Assembly (NCBI GenBank): GCA_910588185.1
Contig: CAJUQR010000003.1
Coordinates: 32,358 to 96,357 of the forward strand
DNA: 64,000 nucleotides
DNA from: an uncultured Peptostreptococcaceae bacterium
GTDB taxonomy: Bacteria > Bacillota > Clostridia > Peptostreptococcales > Anaerovoracaceae
Direction: 5' to 3'
Under the pieces are notes generated by a model. It was not told the origin of the DNA. It was given only the letters and a program-made list of their open reading frames with translations, and searched no databases. Below, piece by piece: positions 8,292 through 16,654 of the stretch (within the stretch, counting starts at the first letter, position 1; the number at the start of each line of letters is the position of its first letter). The translations under genes and the position numbers were made by a program.

Positions 8292-8834
8292 TTAGCCAAA
8301 ATATCTCTTCAAAAGACCTGCAAATGCTCTGCCATGACGAGCTTCGTCTTTAGCCATTTCGTGAACTGTATCATGAATAGCATCAAGGTTTTGCTTCTTA
8401 GCCATAGTAGCTAAATCTTTCTTGCCTGCGCAAGCACCGGCTTCTGCTTCTACTCTCATTTCCAGATTCTTTTTAGTTGAATCTGTAACTACTTCACCTA
8501 AAAGCTCTGCGAATTTAGCAGCATGTTCAGCTTCTTCCCAAGCAGCTTTTTCCCAGTAAAGACCGATTTCAGGATAGCCTTCTCTGTGAGCAACTCTTGC
8601 CATAGCAAGGTACATACCTACTTCTGTACATTCACCTGTAAAATTAGCTCTTAAACCTTCGATTATTTCAGGATCAACACCCTGAGCAACGCCTACAACA
8701 TGGTCGTCAGCCCATTCCTTTGTATCTTCATCCATCTTTTTGAATTTATCAGCTCCAACGTGACAAGTTGGGCATTCTGCTGGTGCTTCAGGGCCCTCAT
8801 GAACATAACCACATACTGTGCAAACCCATTTCAT
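8292..8834 (-). CDS. rbr: Rubrerythrin, reverse type (N-terminal rubredoxin domain)
   Basis: Rubrerythrins reduce hydrogen peroxide in anaerobes, taking electrons from NADH through rubredoxin-type donors. In this 180-residue protein the rubredoxin domain is at the N-terminus (C5-x2-C8 and C21-x2-C24) and the four-helix diiron domain follows, with EEAEH near residue 80 and DEARH near residue 165. That order is reversed compared with classical rubrerythrin and matches the clostridial reverse rubrerythrins. AGGAGG precedes the ATG. It is monocistronic, with a terminator at 8143-8170. Between them (8170-8290) a CTTCC-GAAA-GGAAG hairpin lies in the 3' UTR. Confidence 0.92.
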   Translation of the reverse strand: MKWVCTVCGYVHEGPEAPAECPTCHVGADKFKKMDEDTKEWADDHVVGVAQGVDPEIIEGLRANFTGECTEVGMYLAMARVAHREGYPEIGLYWEKAAWEEAEHAAKFAELLGEVVTDSTKKNLEMRVEAEAGACAGKKDLATMAKKQNLDAIHDTVHEMAKDEARHGRAFAGLLKRYFG

Positions 8835-9127
8835 AATAAAAATCCTCCCTATGTATTAGTTTTCTTATAGACATATATTACCACAAATTTTTTGCTTGTA
8901 CCAATAAAAAGATAAATATAAATAATTATTTTTCGTAAGTAGTATAACATATAAACGGTTGAATCAAAATTGGTTTTAATATATAATAATATAAAATGGT
9001 CAAGGTATGAAGTTTCGCTAAAAAACCTTAAAACATACACAAAAAAGAGAGAATATACGATAAAATTATAAATATATAATTTCTGGCCTTGGCTGTAATA
9101 GTTAAAGGGAAAGATTTGGAGAGTTTT

Positions 9128-10444
9128 ATGAAAAAAAAGATAATTGCAGTTGTTTGTTTAGTCCTGTCGATTTGTATGATGACGGGCTGTACTACCTTTA
9201 ACAACTTTAAAAATGCTTTTTTTGGTTCAGATGGTGCAGATGCTGTTGCAAAAGACAGAACTATTAAGATAGGAGTATTTGAGCCGCTTTCGGGACAAAA
9301 TAAGGAACAAGGGAATTTGGAACTGATGGGGATTCAGCTTGCCAATGAACTGTATCCTGAAGTCCTCGGAAAAAAAGTAGAGCTTATAGTTTCAGATAAT
9401 CAATCAGATTTATATGTTGGAGAGACGGCTATTCAGGAGCTTGTACTTCAGAACCCTGTAGTGGTTTTGGGCAGCTACGGAGAGACGCTTACACTTCTTG
9501 CAGGAGATGTGGTCAAGGCTAATAATATTCCCGGAATTGCTATAACAAGCACGAATCCGTTGATAACAGTTAATAATCAATATTATTTCTGTGCTACATA
9601 TGCAGAGGCTAAACAAGGCGATGCTTTGGCAGACTTTGTATATAATGAACAAAAAAAATCCAAGACCGTTACTGTTAAAATGGCAGGAGACGATACTGCT
9701 ACTGATGTAATAAGAAGATTTAACAGCAGGATGGACAAACTATCTGAAAACAGTGACAATACGTTAGGCAATTTTGAACTGTCTATTGATTCAAAGGACT
9801 ATAGTGAAGTATTAAAGTCAGTTAAGGAGTCCGGTGCACAGGCGGTATTTTTGAATGTATCACCTACGATTGCGCAGGAGTTCTTTAAGCAAGCCGAAAA
9901 ATCAGGGCTTACCGGTTTGTTATTTGTAGGGCCTAAGAGTTGGAATGATGAAAAATTCCTAAAATATATACAGGATAATAGAAAGTTTAGCATAGGATAT
10001 GCTGCTGATTTTAGTACAAAGACCACTTCTACTGAGATGTCCGAAAAATTTATAAAAGCATATAAACAAAAGTATGGACAAGATGCAGAGCCGGCACAAG
10101 AAACAGCAGTTGCTTTTGACGCATATTTGATGGCACTTACCGCTATTGAAGATGCTTATGAAAATACAATGGCTATGGAAGAGGAGGATTTAGCTGAGTC
10201 AGCAAATACAGAAGCTGAAGAAAAGGCATTAAAAGAGGATTGGCAGCTCACTAAGGATACCGGCATTCCAACAGGAAAAGCTGTAAGAGATGCAATTAAG
10301 GCTATTGAAGGGTTTGAAGGAGCTTCAGGAGTAATAAGCTATGGCGGAACTAATGAGGCTACGAAAACTATTGAGGTTGTTTATCACGCCAAAGGCGTTT
10401 TGAAAGATAGTTTTGCAGTTGAAGCTGAAAAAACAGAGGATTAG
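9128..10444 (+). CDS. Lipoprotein binding protein, branched-chain amino-acid type (Peripla_BP_6)
   Basis: The 438-residue product starts with a lipoprotein signal ending MMTGC (Cys21). It is followed by the Leu/Ile/Val-binding fold: IKIGVFEPLSGQNKEQG, IVSDNQSD, VVLGSYGE and the C-terminal AVAFDAYLMALTAIEDA. Such proteins usually deliver amino acids or related ligands to an ABC permease, but no permease or ATPase gene is next to it, so it is an orphan here and may act as a sensor or share a distant transporter. ATG 9128 follows GGAGAG; an upstream in-frame ATG at 9089 would disrupt the signal peptide. It ends 22 bp before the NifU-like gene. Confidence 0.82.
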   Translation: MKKKIIAVVCLVLSICMMTGCTTFNNFKNAFFGSDGADAVAKDRTIKIGVFEPLSGQNKEQGNLELMGIQLANELYPEVLGKKVELIVSDNQSDLYVGETAIQELVLQNPVVVLGSYGETLTLLAGDVVKANNIPGIAITSTNPLITVNNQYYFCATYAEAKQGDALADFVYNEQKKSKTVTVKMAGDDTATDVIRRFNSRMDKLSENSDNTLGNFELSIDSKDYSEVLKSVKESGAQAVFLNVSPTIAQEFFKQAEKSGLTGLLFVGPKSWNDEKFLKYIQDNRKFSIGYAADFSTKTTSTEMSEKFIKAYKQKYGQDAEPAQETAVAFDAYLMALTAIEDAYENTMAMEEEDLAESANTEAEEKALKEDWQLTKDTGIPTGKAVRDAIKAIEGFEGASGVISYGGTNEATKTIEVVYHAKGVLKDSFAVEAEKTED

Positions 10445-10466
10445 AATAGAAAAGGAGATACAAGAT

Positions 10467-10688
10467 ATGGAAGAAAAAATAAAGGATGCGATAGGTCAGA
10501 TCAGACCATTCCTGCAAAGAGACGGCGGAGATATTGAGTTTGTAGAGCTGACTGATGATAATGTTGTTAGAGTTAGACTTCAAGGTCATTGTGCAGGATG
10601 CCCAGGTGCGCAAATGACTATTAAAGGTGTAGTAGAAAGAATTATCAAAGAAAGCTACCCTGAAATCAAGAGTGTTGAGGCTGTTTAA
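10467..10688 (+). CDS. NifU-like iron-sulfur scaffold domain protein
   Basis: The 73-residue protein consists only of the NifU C-terminal domain (RPFLQRDGGDIEFVEL) with the cluster-binding CAGC at residues 42-45 (GHCAGCPGAQMT). Such proteins bind or transfer a [4Fe-4S] cluster. The ATG at 10467 follows AAGGAGATA. It sits 2 bp before the start of the dipeptidase gene, so the two are probably cotranscribed. Confidence 0.88.
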   Translation: MEEKIKDAIGQIRPFLQRDGGDIEFVELTDDNVVRVRLQGHCAGCPGAQMTIKGVVERIIKESYPEIKSVEAV

Positions 10689-10690
10689 GC

Positions 10691-12127
10691 ATGGAATATG
10701 AGAAATTCCTTGAAAAGAATAAAGAAGATATGATTTTCGCCCTTCAGAAAGTTGTTCGTTGTAACAGCGAGGAGGGCGAAAGCTTTATAGGTACCGATGG
10801 GCAGACGTATCCTTTTGGGCAAGGTGTTCAAGAAGCGCTTGTTACTGTTTTAAATATGGGTGAAGAGATGGGTTTCTCTGTTAAGAATGTAGATAATTAC
10901 GGAGGTCATATTGATTTTCCTGGCAAAGGAGATAAAATTATGGCAATCCTTGGCCATCTTGATGTAGTCCCTGCAGGAAAAGGATGGTCTTTTGATCCTT
11001 ATGGCGGCGAGATTAAAGACGGAAAGATTTATGGGAGAGGTACTACAGATGATAAAGGACCTGTCATATCATGTCTTTATGCTATGAAAGCGCTTAAGGA
11101 TGCAGGATATGAACCTGAGGCGACGATAAGACTTATTCTCGGTCTTGATGAAGAGACACACTGGAAAGGTATTGATTATTACTTTTCTAAAGAACCTCGT
11201 CCTGATTTTGGCTTTACTCCGGATGCTGAATTTCCGCTTATAAACGGAGAAAAGGGTATATTGGTATTTAGTTTGGCAAAGAAGTTCGCCGCATCTAAGA
11301 CTGAAGGACTTGAACTACGTTCATTAAAAGGCGGAATGGCTCCAAACAGCGTTCCTGACAGCTGTAGAGTTGTAGTTAACAGTCCTAAAAGTGAGCAATA
11401 CGATTCTATAAAGGAAAAAATCAGTGAATATAAGGAAGAAACGGGATATAAGATTAATTGCAAAGGTATTGGCAAGTCCCTTGAAATAACCTCTTTTGGA
11501 GTAGCTTCACATGGAGCAAATCCTGATAAAGGACTTAATGCAATTTCGATTATGATGGATTTCCTTGGGAAATTAAATTTTGTCAATGAAGATACGAATG
11601 ATTTCATAAATTTTTATAATAAATATATAGGCTTTTGTCTAAACGGCGAAAAGATGGGTATAAATTTCAGCGATGAGGAATCAGGTGAACTTGTATTTAA
11701 TGTCGGTATGGCAGAGATGGATAAAGAAGCAGGTAAACTTGTAATCAATATCAGATATCCTGTAACGTGTACCGGAGATGAAGTATATGACGGAATGGAA
11801 GATTTGCTGACAAGATATGATATGGGGCTGATTAAAAGTGAAGAAAAGCCAACTGTTTATATAGATCAGAACAGCAATATGGTCAAAACTCTCATGGAAG
11901 TGTATCAAAAACATACAGGCGACTATGAGTCTAAGCCTTGTGTAATAGGAGGCGGAACATATGCCAAGACATCACCGGGTATTATAGCCTATGGAGCTTT
12001 ATTCCCTGGAGATAAGGATTTGATGCACAAAAAAGATGAATGTATAGAGATAAGTCGTCTTGAGTTAATGACTAAAATTTATGCCGAGGCTATTTACAAA
12101 TTGTCGTCGGGAGAATATAATGTCTAA
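10691..12127 (+). CDS. M20 family dipeptidase, PepV/Sapep-like
   Basis: PepV-type enzymes are cytoplasmic zinc dipeptidases. The 478-residue protein has the metal-binding GHLDVVPAGKGW near residue 87, GRGTTDDKGP near 117 and DEETHW near 156, followed by the long lid domain and the C-terminal GGTYAK segment, all typical of PepV. Length is normal. The start lies 2 bp after the NifU-like stop. A strong terminator follows at 12142. Confidence 0.87.
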   Translation: MEYEKFLEKNKEDMIFALQKVVRCNSEEGESFIGTDGQTYPFGQGVQEALVTVLNMGEEMGFSVKNVDNYGGHIDFPGKGDKIMAILGHLDVVPAGKGWSFDPYGGEIKDGKIYGRGTTDDKGPVISCLYAMKALKDAGYEPEATIRLILGLDEETHWKGIDYYFSKEPRPDFGFTPDAEFPLINGEKGILVFSLAKKFAASKTEGLELRSLKGGMAPNSVPDSCRVVVNSPKSEQYDSIKEKISEYKEETGYKINCKGIGKSLEITSFGVASHGANPDKGLNAISIMMDFLGKLNFVNEDTNDFINFYNKYIGFCLNGEKMGINFSDEESGELVFNVGMAEMDKEAGKLVINIRYPVTCTGDEVYDGMEDLLTRYDMGLIKSEEKPTVYIDQNSNMVKTLMEVYQKHTGDYESKPCVIGGGTYAKTSPGIIAYGALFPGDKDLMHKKDECIEISRLELMTKIYAEAIYKLSSGEYNV

Positions 12128-12141
12128 CGTAAAAGGTATTG

Positions 12142-12180
12142 TAAAGCCTTGATATTTGAAGAGTATCAAGGCTTTAGTTT
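12142..12180 (+). terminator. Terminator after the dipeptidase gene
   Basis: AAAGCCTTGATA and TATCAAGGCTTT form a 12-bp stem with a 10-base loop, followed by AGTTT. Confidence 0.75.
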
Positions 12181-12237
12181 ATGCCTGATGTTATTATTTT
12201 TGCCAAAAGACAAAATTAAGAAAAGAGGAAGTATTTT

Positions 12238-12780
12238 ATGAATAATGAAAAACAAAACAGTGTAAAGCTTGCAAAGATGGCCATGCTTGTAGCGATTTCC
12301 ATCGTACTTGTAATGCTTATTCACTTTCCTATATTTCCGGCAGTAGCTTTTTTGGAATATGATCCGGCGGATATTCCTATTCTAATAGGAACTTTTGCCT
12401 TTGGTCCTATTGCAGGAATCATACTTACAGTAGTTACATCATTGATACAAGGATTTACAGTAAGTGCACAAAGCGGAGCTTATGGTATAATAATGCATAT
12501 AATTGCCACTGCTGTGCTTGTTACTGTGGCAGGCGTTATTTATAGAAAGCACAAGACTAAGAAGACAGCATTTATCGGCCTTATTATTGGAACACTTGCA
12601 ATGGCTGTAGTAATGTTCTTTGCTAATATGGTCATAACACCTCTGTTTACAGGTATGCCTCTTGAAGCTATAATGAAGTTGATGCCGTTTATAATACTGT
12701 TTAATATAGTAAAAGCCGGGATTAACAGTGTTGTAACATTTATTTTATACAAAAGAATTTCACCATTCTTGCACAAATAA
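12238..12780 (+). CDS. ECF transporter S component, RibU-like (riboflavin)
   Basis: The 180-residue, highly hydrophobic protein has five or six predicted membrane helices. FLEYDPADIPILIG and FGPIAGIILTVVTSLIQG are characteristic of the riboflavin-specific RibU S components. It would bind riboflavin at the membrane and couple to the shared ECF module, which is not in this window. No FMN riboswitch was seen in the 110 bp upstream. AAGAGGAAG precedes the ATG. tsaE follows after 10 bp. Confidence 0.75.
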   Translation: MNNEKQNSVKLAKMAMLVAISIVLVMLIHFPIFPAVAFLEYDPADIPILIGTFAFGPIAGIILTVVTSLIQGFTVSAQSGAYGIIMHIIATAVLVTVAGVIYRKHKTKKTAFIGLIIGTLAMAVVMFFANMVITPLFTGMPLEAIMKLMPFIILFNIVKAGINSVVTFILYKRISPFLHK

Positions 12781-12790
12781 AAGGAAAAGC

Positions 12791-13219
12791 ATGGATATTA
12801 AGCGAAGCATAAATATAAAAAATGAAGAGGATACAAAGTCCTTTGGAATAAATCTTGGACAAAAGGCAAGGGCCGGACAGGTTATTGCTCTTATAGGTGA
12901 TTTAGGAACAGGTAAGACTACTTTAACTAAATATATTGCACGAGGGCTTGGAATAACAGAAAATATAAGCAGCCCTACTTTTACTATTGTAAAAGAATAT
13001 GAAACAGGCAGGCTTCCCCTTTATCATTTTGATGTTTATCGCATAGGAGATCCTGATGAGTTGTTTAATATAGGTGCATATGAATATTTCGACGGAAATG
13101 GGCTGTGCGTAGTGGAATGGGCTGATTTGGTGCAGGACGAATTACCTGAAGATACAGATTTTATCTTTATTGAATATGGAGATGAAGAGGGAGAAAGGAT
13201 TTATAGATGTACATTTTAG
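12791..13219 (+). CDS. tsaE: tRNA t6A synthesis ATPase TsaE
   Basis: TsaE is the ATPase partner of the TsaB-TsaD complex, which installs N6-threonylcarbamoyladenosine at A37 of ANN-decoding tRNAs. The 142-residue protein has Walker A GDLGTGKTT at residues 36-44, SSPTFTIVKEYE and FDVYRIGDPDE, all hallmarks of the family. Its end overlaps the start of tsaB by 13 bp. Confidence 0.95.
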   Translation: MDIKRSINIKNEEDTKSFGINLGQKARAGQVIALIGDLGTGKTTLTKYIARGLGITENISSPTFTIVKEYETGRLPLYHFDVYRIGDPDELFNIGAYEYFDGNGLCVVEWADLVQDELPEDTDFIFIEYGDEEGERIYRCTF

Positions 13220-13944
13220 CTATAGAAACCACAGGAAAATTTGGCTCGGTTTCTCTGATAGATAATAAAGGCACAGCAATAGGTTATTTGGAAACTACCG
13301 ATCCTATGAGCCATCTGAAGAATCTTATTCCGATGATAAAGAAACTTCTTGAAGATGCAGGCATTGAAAAAAAGCAGCTTACTCATGTGGCGGTTTCTGT
13401 AGGTCCCGGCTCGTTTACAGGTATAAGAATAGGAGTGTCGACAGCAAGAGCTCTTTGCCAGTGTTTGAACATACCTGCTGTGGCAGTGCCTACTCTTGAT
13501 AGTTTCCTGTATAAGGCTGAAGCAAGGAATGTACGAGACAGCGAAATAGTTTGTGCCATAATAAACGCAAGGCGAAATCAAGTGTATGGAATAATAGATG
13601 AATATATGGAATCACAAGCATGCATGATAAGCGACGTGCTTGAAATAATTACTTCAAAAGTGTTTCCTAAAGGGCAGAGTGTGATGTTCATGGGAGATGG
13701 CATAGATGCTTATAAGGGTCAAATTGAAGAATCATTGTCTGGCTTGGGAGAGTATAGATTTGTTTGTGAAGAAAGTCGTTATCAGGAAGCTGAATCTGTT
13801 GGAGCGATGGCATTTACAATGGTTCAAGAAGGAAAAGTTAGATGTTTTTCTGAGCTTCTTCCCGATTATATGAGGAAAGCAGAGGCTGAACAAAAGTTGG
13901 AGGCAGGGGAGCTGCCTATTTGTAAGGGACCGAAACAAGAATAG
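13207..13944 (+). CDS. tsaB: tRNA t6A synthesis protein TsaB
   Basis: TsaB is the ASKHA-fold paralogue that scaffolds TsaD in t6A synthesis. The 245-residue product begins MYILAIETTGKFGSVSLI and contains GPGSFTGIRIGVSTAR, the diagnostic TsaB motif. It overlaps tsaE by 13 bp. Normally rimI and tsaD would follow directly; here 1.24 kb of repeats lie between. Confidence 0.94.
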   Translation: MYILAIETTGKFGSVSLIDNKGTAIGYLETTDPMSHLKNLIPMIKKLLEDAGIEKKQLTHVAVSVGPGSFTGIRIGVSTARALCQCLNIPAVAVPTLDSFLYKAEARNVRDSEIVCAIINARRNQVYGIIDEYMESQACMISDVLEIITSKVFPKGQSVMFMGDGIDAYKGQIEESLSGLGEYRFVCEESRYQEAESVGAMAFTMVQEGKVRCFSELLPDYMRKAEAEQKLEAGELPICKGPKQE

Positions 13945-13946
13945 TC

Positions 13947-14580
13947 GTTTATGATATGCCTTCCCGCAAATCCTGCTTTCTTTGATAAGCGTTCGCAGCG
14001 TTTGAGTGAAATTGCAAACTCGCGCCTGGAGCGCTCAGACAGTGCAATTTCGCATGTCAAACGCTTAAGCTCACTTAGCTTTGACGAAAGCAAAGTTTGC
14101 GAAAGGCATATCATAAACTTTTGATGGCATTTGCCGATTAGGGAGCTTATGGCTGAATATTAATATACACCTTCCCGCAAATCCTGCTTTCTTTGATAAG
14201 CGTTCGCAGCGTTTGAGTGAAATTGCAAACTCGCGCCTGGAGCGCTCAGACAGTGCAATTTCGCATGTCAAACGCTTAAGCTCACTTAGCTTTGACGAAA
14301 GCAAAGTTTGCGAAAGGCATATCATAAACTTTTGATGGCATTTGCCGATTAGGGAGCTTATGGCTGAATATTAATATACACCTTCCCGCAAATCCTGCTT
14401 TCTTTGATAAGCGTTCGCAGCGTTTGAGTGAAATTGCAAACTCGCGCCTGGAGCGCTCAGACAGTGCAATTTCGCATGTCAAACGCTTAAGCTCACTTAG
14501 CTTTGACGAAAGCAAAGTTTGCGAAAGGCATATCATAAACTTTTGATGGCATTTGCCGATTAGGGAGCTTATGGCTGAAT
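13947..14580. repeat. 211-bp tandem repeat, three copies, each a long imperfect palindrome
   Basis: Copies start at 13959, 14170 and 14381, an exact 211-bp period, and look almost identical; the third ends near 14580. In the first copy the palindrome spans 13947-14118: GTTTATGATATGCC at the left pairs with GGCATATCATAAAC at the right, and further pairs include GCGTTTGA / TCAAACGC and GAAATTGCA / TGCAATTTC. The centre is ACTCGCGCCTGGA followed by GCGCTCAGACAGT, the same core as in the repeat at 138-271. Copies two and three lack the outermost left arm, as expected if the array grew from copy one. The 84-residue minus-strand ORFs in each unit follow the palindrome and have no ribosome binding site. 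Confidence 0.9.
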
Positions 14581-14607
14581 AGCGGAATATGACATCGATA
14601 TGTTTAC

Positions 14608-14790
14608 GTGTTGTACATTTTTTCTTAAAATGTTATTTTTGCCAACGTTTTTGGCGAAATGAGTTGGCATTTTAAGATGGAATTTTGAATTAGGACAACA
14701 TACGACATATTTCGATTAGATTCGACATGTGAAATCATGAAAATGTTGTCTTTTTGAGAAAAAAGAATAAAAAATGGCAACGAGCGAGCT
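14608..14790. repeat. Dispersed intergenic repeat, copy A
   Basis: This element of about 180 bp shares an ordered set of blocks with copies at 44403 and 60741. It opens with GTTGTACATTTTTT, then GCCAACGTTTTT and GTTGGCATTTT. A weaker ACAACATACGACATA and TTCGACATG follow, then TGTTGTCTTTTTGAGA and finally GGCAACGA. GCCAAC/GTTGGC and GTTGT/ACAAC are inverted pairs, so the transcript would fold. Confidence 0.75.
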
Positions 14791-15130
14791 GAAACAAAGA
14801 TAGAAACAAAGAACGTGACAGAATTAGGAACTTGGCTAGGGTTAAATCTTGATAAGAGCTATTTGGTCACCCTACTTTTGTGGTGTGGCCTACCATGATG
14901 TAATATTTAATATTTTGAGGCGTTTTTACAGCCGATTTTCAAAAAAATGTTGTAGATTCTCAGAAAATCTAAAAACTTTAAAACATCAACATAATTCGAC
15001 ACTCATTTTTAGCCTATAAAACATAAGAACGCTGTAAGTTCTCAATAAATCTAAAAACTTTACAACATTAAGACAAATCGTGAGATATCGCTCGAAATCG
15101 CAAACCATATTCAAGCATAGTCATACTTTC
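14790..15130. repeat. Non-coding stretch with a 39-bp imperfect direct repeat
   Basis: Sequences at 14947-14985 and 15031-15069 share the order TGTAG/TGTAAG, TTCTCA, AAATCTAAAAACTTTA and ACAT, and each begins and ends with a GTTGTA-like word and its complement. AATTCGACAC lies between. This is a further variant of the GTTGTA/TTCGACA element family. No gene was found in the rest of the stretch. Confidence 0.6.
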
Positions 15131-15180
15131 ACGAAAACAAAATAAAAAATGAATATAAGTACAGAGGACGGTGATAAATC

Positions 15181-15639
15181 ATGGAAGATCTGATAATAAG
15201 AAAGGCCGAAGCAAACGATGCAAAAGCCATAGCAGAACTTGAACAGATTTGTTTTATGATGCCATGGTCTTACGAAGCTGTGTATCATGATGTGGCTGAA
15301 AATAAATTGTCTTTTTACTTAGTGGCGGAAGCCAAAGGCAAAGTTATAGGTTATGCAGGCATATGGAAAATTGCCGATGAGGGGCATATAACCAACGTAG
15401 CGGTTGAACCTTTGCATCGCAGAAAGAGCGTTGGAGATATGCTTATAGCGGCGTTAATCGAAGTAACGGAAGAGCAAGGAATCACTAGACATACATTAGA
15501 AGTCCGCAAAAGCAATATAAGCGCTATACGATTATATGAAAAACATGATTTTAAAATAGAAGGCGAAAGAAAAGCATACTACGAAGATAATGGAGAAGAT
15601 GCTTTGATTATGTGGAGAGAAACAAATAATGAAAGATAA
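15181..15639 (+). CDS. rimI: Ribosomal-protein-S18-alanine N-acetyltransferase RimI
   Basis: A 152-residue GNAT enzyme whose segments IRKAEANDAKAIAELEQICF, ITNVAVEPLHRRKSVG and TLEVRKSNISAIRLYEKHDF match RimI. It acetylates the N-terminal alanine of ribosomal protein S18 and, by family knowledge, is commonly encoded between tsaB and tsaD. The acetyl-CoA loop reads RRKSVGDML instead of the usual RRxGIG, a small deviation. GGACGGTGAT precedes the ATG. It overlaps tsaD by 11 bp. Confidence 0.88.
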   Translation: MEDLIIRKAEANDAKAIAELEQICFMMPWSYEAVYHDVAENKLSFYLVAEAKGKVIGYAGIWKIADEGHITNVAVEPLHRRKSVGDMLIAALIEVTEEQGITRHTLEVRKSNISAIRLYEKHDFKIEGERKAYYEDNGEDALIMWRETNNER

Positions 15640-16645
15640 TAAATTACTGACTATGGCATTTGAATCAAGTTGCGATGAGACTGCTGTTGCCGTAATAGCG
15701 GACGGAAGAGAAGTATTGTCAAATGTGATATCATCACAAATAGATATTTTTAAGAATTATGGAGGTGTTGTACCTGAAATAGCTGCAAGACATCACTTGG
15801 AGAATGTCAATCATGTCATGGAGCAGGCGTTGACAGAGGCAGGAGTAACTTTAGAGGATATAGATTTGATTGGAGTTACAGAAGGTCCTGGACTTGTAGG
15901 AGCTTTGTTAATAGGAGTTGCAACAGCTAAAGCGGTTTCGTTTGCTCACGATATACCCATAGTTGGAGTACATCACATAATGGGTCATATAGCTGCAAAC
16001 TACATACAGTTCCCTGAGCTTGCGCCGCCGTTTACGGCTCTGATTGCCAGTGGCGGACATACTAATATAGCAGAAGTAACAGGCTATACCAAGTGTAGCA
16101 TACTGGGTTCCACTAGAGACGACGCTATAGGAGAAGCTTATGATAAAGTTGCAAGAGTGCTTGGTCTTGGCTATCCGGGAGGACCTAAGATAGATAAAAT
16201 AGCAAAAGAAGGCAATCCTGAGGCTGTTCATTTTAAGCGTGTTTTTTTGGAAAAAGACAGCATGGATTTTAGTTTCAGCGGACTTAAAACGGCAGTGCTC
16301 AATCATATTAACAGCGCAAAACAGAAAGGCGAAGAAATAAATAGAGCAGACATAGCAGCAAGCTTTCAGCAGGCTGTTATAGATGTTGTCTGTCAGAAAG
16401 CAGTAGAAGCTGCAAAAAAAATGAACCATGGCAAGCTTGTTCTTGCCGGCGGAGTAGCATCTAATACTAAACTTAGAGAGACGCTGAGAAAGCAATGTGA
16501 CCAAGAAAAAATAGAGCTTTATATACCGTCTGCTGTTTTGTGTACTGATAACGGTGCAATGATAGGCTGCGCCGCATATTACAAATATAAGGAAGGAAAA
16601 GAAGGAGACCTTTGCATGGATGCACATGCGAACCTGCCTTTTTAA
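15629..16645 (+). CDS. tsaD: tRNA N6-adenosine threonylcarbamoyltransferase TsaD
   Basis: TsaD transfers the threonylcarbamoyl group to A37 of tRNA. The 338-residue protein begins LTMAFESSCDETAVAV. It has the metal-binding HxxxH formed by H116 and H120, the sugar-kinase-like VTEGPGLVGALLIG, FSFSGLKTAV and the C-terminal LCTDNGAMIG. Length is typical. It completes the set with tsaE and tsaB upstream; the first enzyme, TsaC/Sua5, is not in this window. It ends 9 bp before the ABC-F gene. Confidence 0.96.
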   Translation: MKDNKLLTMAFESSCDETAVAVIADGREVLSNVISSQIDIFKNYGGVVPEIAARHHLENVNHVMEQALTEAGVTLEDIDLIGVTEGPGLVGALLIGVATAKAVSFAHDIPIVGVHHIMGHIAANYIQFPELAPPFTALIASGGHTNIAEVTGYTKCSILGSTRDDAIGEAYDKVARVLGLGYPGGPKIDKIAKEGNPEAVHFKRVFLEKDSMDFSFSGLKTAVLNHINSAKQKGEEINRADIAASFQQAVIDVVCQKAVEAAKKMNHGKLVLAGGVASNTKLRETLRKQCDQEKIELYIPSAVLCTDNGAMIGCAAYYKYKEGKEGDLCMDAHANLPF

Positions 16646-16654
16646 TAATAAAAA

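Noticed and set aside
13866..14536. Three minus-strand ORFs of 82-84 codons with nearly the same sequence in the 211-bp repeats
   Set aside because: They follow the palindrome in each unit, have no ribosome binding site, extend into each other's copies and into tsaB, and show no known fold. Repeat structure explains them.
13947..14580. CRISPR array
   Set aside because: The period is 211 bp, the whole unit is repeated with no unique spacers, and no cas genes are present.
15908..16627. 239-codon minus-strand ORF inside tsaD
   Set aside because: Antisense shadow of a certain gene, rich in Cys/Tyr/Ser without domain features.
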